A stretch of DNA of 64,000 nucleotides from Macquaria australasica. Taxonomy: Eukaryota > Chordata > Actinopteri > Centrarchiformes > Percichthyidae. Location of the stretch: the NCBI GenBank assembly GCA_005408345.1, contig SEMN01000257.1:62001-126000 (forward strand), read 5' to 3'. The notes beneath the pieces were generated by a model. That model was not told the origin of the DNA. It did not search any database and was given only the letters and a program-made list of their open reading frames with translations. A program made the position numbers and the translations under genes. This document shows, piece after piece, positions 26,304 through 37,164 of the stretch (the stretch's first letter is position 1; every line of letters starts with the position of its first letter).

Positions 26304-26700
26304 GTCCATCAATCTCTGCAGTCATCAGATCAGTCATTTGAGTCCACAAGAATGAGCATAAAACAGATTCCTTCATTTGAGATCTTATTTGTGGAATTTT
26401 AAATGCTATTTTCTCATCAGACACTTTTCTCATTTTCATGTTTTTATTGCAGTTTGTCAGCAGCTATCTGTAATTATTAGTTTACTTGAGGAATGCTGAA
26501 ACTGATCAAGAAGCTACTGTGATGGATGTGTTAAACTTATAGGGACTAATGTGCTCCACTGTAAAAAGGCCAACTTATATTCTTTACAATGCAGCAGAGG
26601 AGGACTCACAGAGAACAAAAAAGAGATTCAGACTAAATATTTCTATCTGATTACAGGGCTGTACAGACAGTGAAAGAGAACAAAGTGTGCAGGAGTGCAA

Positions 26701-26733
26701 ATGTTTCAGTCCATGTTGGACTTTCCTCAGTGC
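26701..26733 (-). repeat. Hammerhead-like Penelope-end motif
   Basis: On the minus strand: CTGAGGA, then AAGTCC, a 5-base loop, GGACT, then GAAACAT. AGTCC/GGACT form a perfect 5-bp stem between the CTGANGA and GAAA boxes. One extra A precedes the stem, so function is doubtful. Confidence 0.4.
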
Positions 26734-27499
26734 AAAATGAGGCATGCATGATGAGTAGCTCTATATATGCAGGTATGCCTAGTCAGTGATCTAGAGCTTG
26801 ATTAAACACACATGAAGCCAAGTGGCAGCAGGTCAAGTCATTACAAACACATTAGAAGAATATAGTTCCATAGTATTGACACATTATCATACACATACTG
26901 ATATAAATACATACAAGTGATAGCTTGTACACTGGGAATGGACCCACTGGTATAGAAAGACAATAAGATAGATACACAGAAAACAGGGTTGGGACTCTCA
27001 GGTGAAGACCCACGGCCGGATTCATCTGCAAGAGTGGCCGGTGTAAAAATGAGCTGCTGGGCCCCCATTAATGCCTTGTTCCTCCTCTCTGTACAGTATT
27101 CCTATGCTGGAATACCTCCTAACCCCAGGTTTCCAGGTTTGCTGCGTGATAATGTGATTAAACACACAGTGTGCTCTATTATAGTACAGAACATCTCAGA
27201 AAGTGTATTATACTAACAGTCAAAGCGCTTTGAAGGAAATGTTTTTCCAGTTTTGTCCATGAGAAGCAGGGCTGTGAGTGGCAGAGAGGGGGCGCTGTTG
27301 GACCTCAGTGGCACCAGGTGCTCCCTGTGCAGGTGAATTTGGGAAGGGCTGATAGGCAGTTGATGAGCTGCTGCTGGATGCAGTCAGGACCAGATCAACC
27401 CACTGGTGAACATATAGTCCACCATTTACTCCTGTTTTGAGTTCCAAATACTAAAAACTAGTGCCCAGGTCTTTTGGGAAATAATTAACCCTTTTAAAG

Positions 27500-27700
27500 A
27501 AAAACGTTTATTGGTGACCCATTTTTAAAGATTTACATTTTCATGAGAAACAAATGGACTTGGGACTGAGAGCCACAGACAGAGTAGGGACGTTGGAAAG
27601 TAATGAGATGGACTAACATATTGTTGGTTTGGGTCATTTCATGGGATTTGTTGACATTAAGGAAAATATCTAATAAGGCAGTTGTTATTGCCCCCTATTA
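27500..27700 (+). repeat. Interspersed repeat, copy 2 of 2
   Basis: Collinear with 3,770-3,935, starting at the shared TTTTAAARAT...CTTGGGACTGAGAGCCAC and running to TTGACATTAAGGAAAATATC. It lies about 270 bases upstream of the ina start codon, so it bounds the ina promoter. Confidence 0.5.
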
Positions 27701-27967
27701 TTTCAGTGCATAATGTGCTTTAGTAGCCTAGTGCATACAGTATTAATAAACACATCTTCACTTAATGAAATTACCCCAAAAATGTACATCAGTGTCTGCT
27801 TTGACCACTTGGAATAACAAAAACTCATTCAACATGTTCACTCTACTGCTGTTATACAGTCGTGTGCCGTCGTGCGTAAAATGGTTCGCTCCACTTGCAG
27901 CCTGCTGTCTGTAAGCTCCTGCAAAGCTCTTTAAGTCCCTCAGTTTTCTGTCTGACTCACAGCAACG

Positions 27968-30900
27968 ATGAGCCACGGAGACCGTTACACGTCGTCATCC
28001 TACCGGAAGATTTTCGGGGATTCTCCCAGGTTTTCCATCTCCTCCTCTCGCATGAGCAGCGCCTCCCCTCGGGGCTCCCCGGGGCTCCGGTCCATGGCTG
28101 CGTCCCGCAACAGCGTGCCCTCCCTGAACATGTACAGACGGGTCGGCCGGTCCTCCACCTCTTTCTCTCCGGTGCGGACCGAGTCCCTCGACCTGACGCA
28201 GACCTCCGTGGTCAACAATGAATTAAAAGTCATTAGAACTAACGAGAAGGAGCAGCTGCAGGTAGGTGTGACGGGTTGAAATAAATTATTAACTTCTTGC
28301 ATGTTGGATTACTACAAAAAATACATATTTAAAAGTACTTCAAATGATTGGTTTATAATGGTCTGTTTTCATTCAAAAGTCCATTTTGATATCCTATAGT
28401 TTTAGACATGAAGTCGCATTTAGTTTAGACATGAAGCTTATATAGTGAACACAATAGGTTCAACAGCTCCAACCAGGACATTTTATCCAGAACCATCATT
28501 TTCATACCACTACACACAGCTAATAAAGTCCACATTTTATGATTTTAGCTGGAAGAATTATCTTCCACTTCTGGTGTCCCAGTCCTTGAGTATCAGGCAA
28601 GGTAGTTAATTGCATTTACCTGACAGAGCAGTCTGTTTATATTGGATGTAGGCCCCTCTAGTGTCAGAATGACCTCAGTCTGAACTTTATTTAGCCTTTA
28701 ACCAATATAATGACACTCCAAACAAGTCATTTCTGATGAAAGCACCAATGGTAAATGGACTTCACTTATATAGCACTTTCAAGACATGTTTTAGTGGGCT
28801 ACATGTATAAATACTCTGAATAATAATGTTGTGTCTGATATGATTTTTTCCACACAAAAAAACATCTATCCATTCCTTCTCCCTCCTTTTATTGAGTCTA
28901 TAAATATGCAAATATATATAATTCCAAAAGTTTAACTGCTGTTCACAAGATGTCTTCTGCTGCACTGTAAAGTCCATTCTCAGTGTATGTGACCCGGAGG
29001 CTTACTAAGCTGCATACTGGACCATGATTGGTTTCCAAACTAGTAGTGATGTCACAAAATACAGGTCTTAAATAGAGATTTACGGTGGGTGAGCACAGAT
29101 ACATTTCCCCGCCTTCAGCAGATGATTGTGAAAACAGCTTTCTGGTGACTAACATCAGCATCATTCTGCACAGTGAAGCTCAAACATCACGTCAAAATGT
29201 CTTCAAGACCTACACTGGGTGTCAGTGAGCCACTATAGATAATTTGGGACGCTTTTTGGTAGATTACCAAGAAAACCACCTAAGATTCTGAAGACTACCT
29301 TAAGTGTTAGAACCTGTTATGGATCTCTGCTGTTGCCAAGTAAAATACTTCAGAAACTTTGGACCTTCAAACACATCAAGAACCCCTACCTCACTCCAAT
29401 GACATGTTCAAGCAAAATAGAACAGTCCCTGATGGTTAAAAAGTGAATATTGAAATCCATTCATCAGTTCAGTCATTGATTGGTTTGGATGGATTTTTGG
29501 ATGGAGTGTATTTGTAATTAATGTCACACAAAAGGGAAATTTGGGAAAAGAGGATTAAGAGAGAAGATTGATTAGAAACATTGTGCAGAAAGCTGGGCCT
29601 TCCTCAGGTTGTTGACCAGGACCATGTGCTGGAGACGGTTCGGGTGGCAGATCTCTCTCTGTCGTGGCACTCATCAGGGATTAGATGAACATTTCTGTTC
29701 CCATGAATCCAGCCCGAGCATTTTCTGTGGTTGCCGTCTTGCTCCGTGCCTTGCTGAATGAGTTTGAAGAATTCAGATTTCGGCAGCTTTAGTCCTGCTA
29801 TCCCCCTGGTCCACTTGCATCCTTCTTCATACCGGTCATGCTTGAGGCTCTTAAAGAGCGCTTTGCCAGCTGGTTGCAACACGTGTGTCGTATGTGGCAG
29901 ATAGCACATTACATGCATGTTGTGCCTTTCCATGTTGGCTACTATGGCCATCAAGAAGGAGAATGTAAGGCCTGGGGTCATCTTTTTGGGAGCTGCTCTG
30001 TGAACATCTTGCCCCACTCCACGAACAGCTCCGCGTTAATCCAGTCATTATCTGAAACCTTGGCTACAACATTGACTGGGCAGCCGTACAGCCACTCACC
30101 TATCAGACGTTTGCCCTTGAAGATTACCACTGTCGAGCTATACACTCCCACGCCGTTGAAAGCGGCGAGGACTCTCTTCCTTCTCCCCAGCAGTAATCTC
30201 AACACAAGGTTTGCCAACTTCACCCACCACCTGCATGGAGCAGAACTGGTCTTGCAGCCCAGATTCATCACAGTTCCAGAGATGTGTAGGCACATCTGTG
30301 CTTTGCAGGTCATGGAGGAGAGCCTGGTACTGCCCAAACCACTTGTCATCAACTTCACTGTTCATGCCTGCAGCCCTTGCTGTAGAGAGGCCTTCAGGTT
30401 TCTTCATGTTGAGGTCAGGGTTTCTCTTCATGAAATTTTTTTAACCAATAGAACGCAGTGGTTCGCTTCACCTCAGAAAACTCCAGTATTCTATTGGCTT
30501 TGGCATAATCAAATGCCAGCTTCTGGATGTCCTTTTTGGTTAAAGGAAAGCCTCTTTGTGAGAGCATCTTGGCAAGGCCGGCTCTTTTTCAGCTGCCTCA
30601 CGTAGATAGGGTTTCCTACCAGATGCGTATTCTGTGCCACTTATTTTCCCCTTCCCTCGCCTCTCTAATATCGACTTTGGCACATTCCATGCCCTCGCCC
30701 AAAATCTATGTTTTGGCCTCTGTCCTGTCTCCAGCATCTTCTTATATTCGTTTATCGCACCCTTCATTCTTTCCTCCCTCCACTGATTATACTTTCCTCC
30801 AACTTTTCTGCCACACTTTCACTGTTCTTCTGTTTCCTTGGTGCCATAATGTCTACAATGGATATTAAAAATGTTAATATTCCCTCTCAAACTATACCTC

Positions 30901-33900
30901 CCTCCCCCACCACGGTGTGTGTGTGTGTGAGCGTGAGAGACATGCACGTGTGTGCTTACGTGCGTGTAACAATGATGACAAAAATACTAAAAATGTCTTT
31001 AATATGACAGGGTGGCACAGAATAGCACAGTAACTCATGATTTTATGGCACCCGGTAGCCTAGAAACAGGCCGGTTTTCACTTCAGAAACATGTCCCATT
31101 TTACCTAATGCATTCAGGTAAAATGGGACAGTCACTCAGAACACTTTCCCATAAAAAATAAAGTGTATTGTGAAAATATTTTGATTATAAGTCAAACTGT
31201 TAATAAAATGCAACATCCTACAACCATTTTTGGTGTTACACCCTTATTGTTTTAGCTGCAGTACTCTTATTACCAAAAAGAGAAAAGCCACATTACCTTG
31301 CAAGTTCTGGGACCAGTGATTTTTTTTTGTATCTTTGCTCCGCCTATCCTAGTTATCTCAGACCAATCAAAATGACTGTTTCATGTAAAGGTCATTTGTA
31401 GCAACAATGTTATAACATGTTTGGTGATTGGCTGCTAATATTTAAAGATGTAAAACCTTATTTGTCCCATTTTACCTGATGTCCCAAATTACCTGACTTC
31501 CCCACATACACCTGGCAACCCAAATGGCTTAAAAGCTGCACCCATCATATTTTAAAGCTGCACTCAAATATTTTTATATGAACAACGGATCAAATGACTA
31601 TGTGTGATGTGAAAGGGGTCACTTGTAGTGTTAAGCCCACAGAGAATTATCACCCAAATCTGCAGGTTCCCCCAGCTATCAACCTTGTTTCCAGGTGCAG
31701 CTGGCTGCTGTTTTCAGTGAAAAAGCTCTGATAAACCCACTCAAACTACACCTGCCCAGCAGCAAACGGCAGACAAAGTTGGTTGACTAGCTGGTGAACA
31801 TAGTGGAGCATTTAGCAGCTAAAGAGCCAGATATTTCCCTCAGGAGGTGGTGGAGACCAAAACAGAACTAAAAGGAGGGTGAATATTGGATTTACTTTTG
31901 TCAGGTGTCCAGAAACATGCTGGATGTGCAAATAGGCAACTGTTTGCTAACAACATGTTAGCCATATCAATTTTTTAAGGTGGTTATATGTCAATGTTGT
32001 GTTTAGAGATTGTTCGGCTGCCCCCATTTAATGCGACTGTAAGCTTATCAAGTGCAGCTTTAACACGTTGTAAGTTATTAATTGAGTCAGTGTTCAGAAA
32101 TATAAGCTATTATAATAAGTGGAGTTTGGATGGTAAATGCAGGAGCTTCTATAACAAGTGGATCAAACACCTCTGCTTTGCTGCCTGTCTGGTGTTGGAA
32201 GATTTGTGTGATGATAAACAAGCATTTATCCTGTCGCATAGGGTCTGAATGACCGCTTCGCCATGTTCATCGATAAAGTCCGGAACCTGGAGCAGCAAAA
32301 TAAAGTGCTGGAGATGGAGCTGGTGACACTGCGGCAGAAGCACAGCGAGCCGTCCCGTATTGCTCATCTCTACCAGCAGGAGATGAGGGACCTGCGGTCA
32401 CAGGTGGAGGAGCTGAGCAGGGACAAGAACCACATCCTGATCGAGAGGAACAACATGGAGGACGAGCTTCAGGTAAAAGCGTTGGGTTGTTGTCATTATT
32501 GAGTCTCTTTGTGTCATCCAATGTCTCAGGGTCAGATCTCAACTTTCATATCTTTTATCTAATCATTTCTTACCATACTTGCCCATTGTCTCACCTCTCT
32601 CATCTCATGTCTCATTTCAGAAGCTCAACGTGAAGTATGATGAGGAGGCGAGGGCACGTGATGAAGCTGAGCAGACCTTGAGGTCCTTCAGGAAGGATGT
32701 GGATGACGCCGCAGCTGTTCGCCTGGACCTAGAGCGCCGTGTGGAGTTGCTGATGGATGAAATCTCCTTTCTGAGGAAAGTGCACGATGAGGAAATCCAG
32801 GAGCTGAGCAGCTTGATGGAGGCGCAGCAGGTCTCTGTGGAGCTCGAGCTCACCAAACCGGACCTCACCTCGGCTCTGAAGGAGATCCGCAACCAGTACG
32901 AGTCCATCGCCTCCAAAAACCTGCAGTCAGCTGAGGAGTGGTACAAGAGCAAGTTTGCCAGCCTCAGTGAGCAGGCCACCCGGAGCAACGAGGCCATGAG
33001 GGCCAACAGGGAGGAGATCAATGAGTTCAGGAGGCAGCTGCAGTCCAAGACCATTGAGATAGAGACCCTGAGGGGCGCCAATGAGTCTCTGGAGAGGCAG
33101 ATCACAGAGATGGAGGATGCACACAATGCTGAAGTCACAGCTATGCAGGCAAGTAATCATAGATTAGAACAGAATAGTATTCTCTAACTGGGATAAACCG
33201 GGGGACACGTTATCAGGATTACTGTACTCTAGTCTCCTTAAAGGGTCTTTTCACCCAAATTACACAAAACAGACTTTCTCATTTACCTCTTGTGGTATGC
33301 AGCAGGGCCATGGCCATGATTATAGAAATCCCCAAACACACACACGCATTTAGATTTTCTGCAAGTTTCATTTAAATGGGAGCAGTTCTTCTAAGGAAAT
33401 TCCTTTTAAAATCAACAATGCTTATGAACTTAACTTGACTAACTCTACTCCAACTACAATACCTGCCTCAGAACTTTTTATCCTTTTTCCGTACAGTTAT
33501 TGCCAGGTTGCATAGTTCTTTCCAGGAAACGTCTCTATTATTAGTGCATTACGGACCAGTAAGATAAAGCCGTACTGTTGAGATGTTGAGATATTACACA
33601 TTATTATGATAAAATCCCCCCAGATACACTTTCTGAGCAAGTGCTGGAATTGAAAATGGTCAAAGTTGAAACTACTACTATTAAAATGTGCTGGGGGAAA
33701 AAGTCACCTGGTGCAGCACTGCTGTCCTTACCGTCTACAACTCTGTAGAATAATAGGATTGGAAGGGAGCGGATCTCAGGGTCAAGTTCCTCATGAATTA
33801 TGTCACAGCCTGAGTAAAGCTGTTAGCTAACCTCAAACCGCATAGAAGCAAGGAATCCAGTATACTGACAATCTTATCATTGAAAACAATCCCTCTCATA

Positions 33901-34981
33901 CGCTCTGTGACTGTAATTCTTCTGCCACCCTCGAGCCCAATTTTGGCAATTAACAGTAAAATAATCTCCAATAAAAGTTGGTATTTAAATAATTGCTGGG
34001 TCCCAAAAATGAGCCAGGAGAAAGGCTAATTAGAAATAAAGAGTCCCTGCCTATAATATTAACCTGTCTCAAATAAAGCTCCATCTCTCTTTAATTAAAG
34101 CAAGATTGACAACTTTGCGTCAAGATCGTCCAATTCAGGTTTAAGGTCTGAGGTCACACCTTCAGTGTGTGGTAATCACTTAAACAAGCCTCGGTGACTG
34201 TGAGACTGACTGAAACAGTTCTCAGTGAATTGACCCTGCGTGTGATTTAGATTAACCTCTGACCTGCTAAATCGGACACAGGAAGGCCATCTGCTTTCAC
34301 TGGATTTTTAGAGCAGGTATAGCTAAGCCCCAAAGGTTATAGTATTCCTTTAAGGGATAAAAGGAAATCCTCTAGTCAGCAGTCATACCACAGAAAAGCC
34401 TTTAAAACAGTGGATTAAAAACAGTGTCTGCTAAGTAGGTGAATTTGCTCAGAAAACTGTTAGACTCTAATGCTAATCTCTCTGCTTTTCTTTCGTCTTG
34501 CTCCTTTCTTTATATCCAATGTAACAGGACACTATTGGCCACCTGGATACTGAGCTGAGGAACCTGAAGAGCGAGATGGCCCAGCACCTGAGAGAGTATC
34601 AGGACCTGCTCAACGTCAAGATGGCCCTGGACATAGAGATAGCTGCCTACAGGTGCTGGCTGGATTAAAAAGGACAAACCGCACAAAAGATCTCGACTAG
34701 TAGTCTCTCTAAAATGAATCTTTAAGCATTGTGAGGTGTGTCTGGTCTGTGTGTCCGGTCTGACATTTGTTTCCTTTGGTCCTACAAGGAAACTGCTGGA
34801 GGGGGAGGAGACTCACTTTAACTCAGGGATGTCGTTTGGTGCTGCCAGCTACAGCTACCAGGCTCGAGCCCCAGCCAGCTCCTCTAAGAGCAGCAAGAAG
34901 GAGAAGGAAGGGGCCACGAAGGAAAGCTTCAAGGAGAGCAGTGAAGATAAAGATGAGGCAGACATTAACTCCAACAACTGA
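27968..34981 (+). CDS. ina: Alpha-internexin-like type IV neuronal intermediate filament protein (5 coding exons, 456 aa)
   Basis: Coding exons: 27,968-28,261; 32,242-32,472; 32,621-33,148; 34,528-34,652; 34,789-34,981 (1,371 nt, phases consistent). The product is a cytoskeletal rod protein that co-assembles into neurofilaments in neurons. Residues 1-91 are a Ser/Arg-rich head. The alpha-helical rod starts near NEKEQLQGLNDRFA (about 92-105) and ends with the helix-termination motif EIAAYRKLLEGEE (388-400). The tail (about 401-456) is short and rich in Lys, Glu and Ser. Blocks such as KPDLTSALKEIR, NLQSAEEWYKSKF and IEIETLRGANESLERQI are close to mammalian INA as I recall it. The head lacks neurofilament-light features, and the tail is much shorter than mammalian INA. 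The ATG at 27,968 opens the head directly. Intron 3 starts with GC, not GT. Intron 1 holds a decayed pogo transposon. The gene converges on pcgf6, as in human. It could be either teleost paralog (inaa or inab); the INA-like identity is firm, the paralog is not. Confidence 0.92.
28745..28800. repeat. Common fish repeat fragment
   Basis: GTAAATGGACTTCACTTATA followed by TAGCACTTTC matches a dispersed teleost repeat end. It lies in ina intron 1. Confidence 0.5.
29604..30851 (-). pseudogene. Decayed pogo/Tigger-type transposase in ina intron 1
   Basis: Antisense to ina. From an ATG near 30,851 (MAPRKQKNSESVAEKLEES) the frame soon breaks. The next piece (30,767-30,540) reads AINEYKKMLETGQRPKHR. 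A third (30,431-30,138) has NPDLNMKKPEGLSTARAAG and WNCDESGLQ, the first-Asp region of a pogo DDE domain. Later pieces give LLLDGHSSQHGKAQ (second Asp) and, in another frame, CYLPHTTHVLQPAGKALFK, a family hallmark. At least three frame changes are needed, so it is inactive. Pogo elements belong to the Tc1/mariner superfamily. Confidence 0.8.
31092..31130. repeat. 15-bp perfect inverted repeat related to a motif at 31,462
   Basis: TGTCCCATTTTACCT (31,092-31,106) and AGGTAAAATGGGACA (31,116-31,130) flank a 9-base spacer. TGTCCCATTTTACCT recurs near 31,462, followed by the variant TGTCCCAAATTACCT. They lie 240-620 bases upstream of the pogo transposase start and may be its terminal or transposase-binding repeats; the opposite end was not found. 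Confidence 0.6.
31640..31900 (+). repeat. Interspersed repeat family R, copy 1
   Basis: Shares AAGCTCTGAT(A/G)AACCCACT, AGCTGG(T/G)GA(A/G)CA, GTGGAGCATTTAGCAGCTAA and TGGTGGAGACCAAAA with 57,650-57,870, and AGCTGGTGAACA, CTAGCTGCT-AA and GAATATTGGA-like words with 40,080-40,200. Confidence 0.6.
33149..34527 (+). other. GC-AG intron 3 of ina
   Basis: Exon 3 ends ...GCTATGCAG at 33,148 and the intron starts GCAAGT. The acceptor is ...TGTAACAG before GACACTATTGG at 34,528. The nearby GT (GCAA/GTAATC) would shift the frame and hit a stop in exon 4. Only the GC donor preserves the reading VTAMQ-DTIGHLDTELRNL, which matches the family. GC donors of the form AG/GCAAGT are a known minor class of U2 introns. 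Confidence 0.85.
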
Positions 34982-35161
34982 AGCAAAACAGACAGGGAAA
35001 TCTGGAAAGTGAGAAAAGAGATACACTGAACATGTATAGCGAGTTCATAGTCTATACTGTCAAACTGTATTTGTAAAGGGCAACACTATCAATGTTTTAG
35101 AATTAGAGCTGAATGTCAATATTTTGGTTGATAATCAATATCTCATAGTAGAAAAGATTCT

Positions 35162-35740
35162 AATAAAAAGTACAAAATTGGATGTTTTTCCTGGGACGTA
35201 GGTCTCGGTATTTAGATGATCTTTGGAGTCTAAAACGATCACATTTTCTAGAAATAAAAGGAGAGGTTTGTCAGTACTACTAAGTCGTACATCTTCAGCG
35301 TTAAACAAAGGAAACTGATTGAAAATGTAGACCAAATGTACTGTACGTCTCCAGCGACTACTAGAGAAATTGCAAATATTGTACCATATTAATGCAACTA
35401 AGTACTGAATGTTGCGGGGATGAATTTCCATTTTGCTGCTGTGTGAGATTGCACCTGTGTGACAGGTGAGGAAAAAATGATGAGAAAGACATCAAATGTT
35501 AGCGTAGTTCCACTCCTCTGTTGTTGCAGTGTATTGTCAATGAACATGCACTTTAGGCATAGAGGGTGCATGGAGGACGTTGGTGTCTGCTGGCTTTTTC
35601 TTTGCACCATTGTGTTTTGTTTTATGACATTATGTGTAGATATTTCCCCCCTTACAGTATAGTACATGTAGTCCAACTGTTAGGACAGATCATTCCACCT
35701 GGCTGCAGCTTCAGTTGCACTGAACAATGCAGTGAATAAA
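35162..35740 (+). promoter_or_regulatory. Candidate ina 3' UTR polyadenylation signals
   Basis: AATAAA hexamers lie at 35,162-35,167, 35,253-35,258 and 35,735-35,740, 180-760 bases after the ina stop. Which is used cannot be decided from sequence. The last is followed by T-rich sequence. Confidence 0.4.
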
Positions 35741-37164
35741 ATGACGTCTGGCAAATTGTTTTCTGCTTTCATGTGCAAGTCGGCGTATTCTCAAATACAA
35801 GCCACACTGGGGAAGAGCCTCAAATCAATAACAACCTGCAGTTATATTTGAATGATTGCATACTCATAATATTCCTACTGTTTTCCTGACTTCAAATTCT
35901 GAGAAGTTTAACCACAACTACTGAACGGGAGAAGAAACTATAAAGAAAATATTTGGCCTTTGAAATGAGGAATTAATTTAGTACGGCAAGATATTAAACA
36001 ACTAAATAATAAATGCTAGTAGACATCACAGGCTTTGGAGGAATGCATCGTCTATCATATCTCCAACAGACTACACTGACTGGTTGACTTGCATTACATA
36101 TAAACCTGAGCTGTATGATAAGATGCATCACTGGCATCAATTCCTCCCCAGGAATAATTTAGTCACAGTTGAGTGTGTATGTTGAGTATGGACGCAGAGT
36201 TTTCCCTTGTGGGTGCTGGTATTACAGATCGTTAGGCATAAGCCTGAATACAAAACAGGAAATATGTTTCAGTTGTGCTGTCATTTATTAATTCATTCTG
36301 ACAAAAGCACGTAGGAAATGTATTTTTAATAAACCCTATCAAAGACTTCTTTATACAAGCACCCTTTAAATAACTGCTTTTGTGAACTGGTGACGAGTGG
36401 TACTGAAAGCATGTTGTATCAAGTCAATCAATCAATTTACATCAGCAGTCAATACAAAAGCTGAGAGTTATTAAATTAAATGTGTAAATCATCAAGAAGC
36501 AAGCTGTAATTAAAGACAGACTCTATATAAACACGTACACAAACCTTTGGTAATGGAAGTTGTTTTGTTTTAAGCCCTTTAAAATCACTCAGCCCTTGAA
36601 ATCATACATAGAAAAAAAATTAAGATACAGGCTCCTGGTTTTTAAAAGAGGTAAACTGCACAGACGCAGCTCTTCAGACAAGACGCTGTATTGCCTTCAC
36701 AGACACTAACAGTAGTTCAGTCCAGTTTTAGCTACAGCAGCAGTCACATTCATATGTGGACACACTGAACACCACCTAAAAAGACACCTTGGCAGTAGAA
36801 ATAGGTATTTGTCATTTCCATTCATCAGGTAAAATTCATTTTTACATGCTGGCACCGATTTACAGAAGACACATGGGTTGTCCTGAAAACTAATGATCTT
36901 GGGAGTTGAACATTTGATGCTGCGGTGTGAACAGTCGAGTTTAGGTTTACATCTTTTCCTCCAAGACTGTTCACCTGCTACACTTTGTAGTTACAGTGAA
37001 GCTTTATCAAACATTTCCAATCCTAACAACACACCCAAGGCAGCTGTGGAGTAGTTATAATGCCAATGTAGAAACTTTACTCCACATTAGGACAAGATGA
37101 AGAGAAACAAAAGTCCATCCCCCCTGGAATGAACTACATCCACCTCCACCTCCACCTCGTGTGG

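Noticed and set aside
29585..29620. CTGAGGAAGGCCCAGCTTTC on the minus strand as another hammerhead-like motif
   Set aside because: It lacks the GAAA box at the right distance and any stem; it borders the pogo remnant.
29838..30605. Longest open frame in the window, plus strand (255 codons)
   Set aside because: It is the antisense shadow of the pogo transposase remnant, which carries the recognisable DDE motifs on the minus strand.
32617..33138. 173-codon minus-strand frame
   Set aside because: Exact antisense of ina exon 3; its Ser/Arg-rich product reflects coiled-coil codon usage on the other strand.
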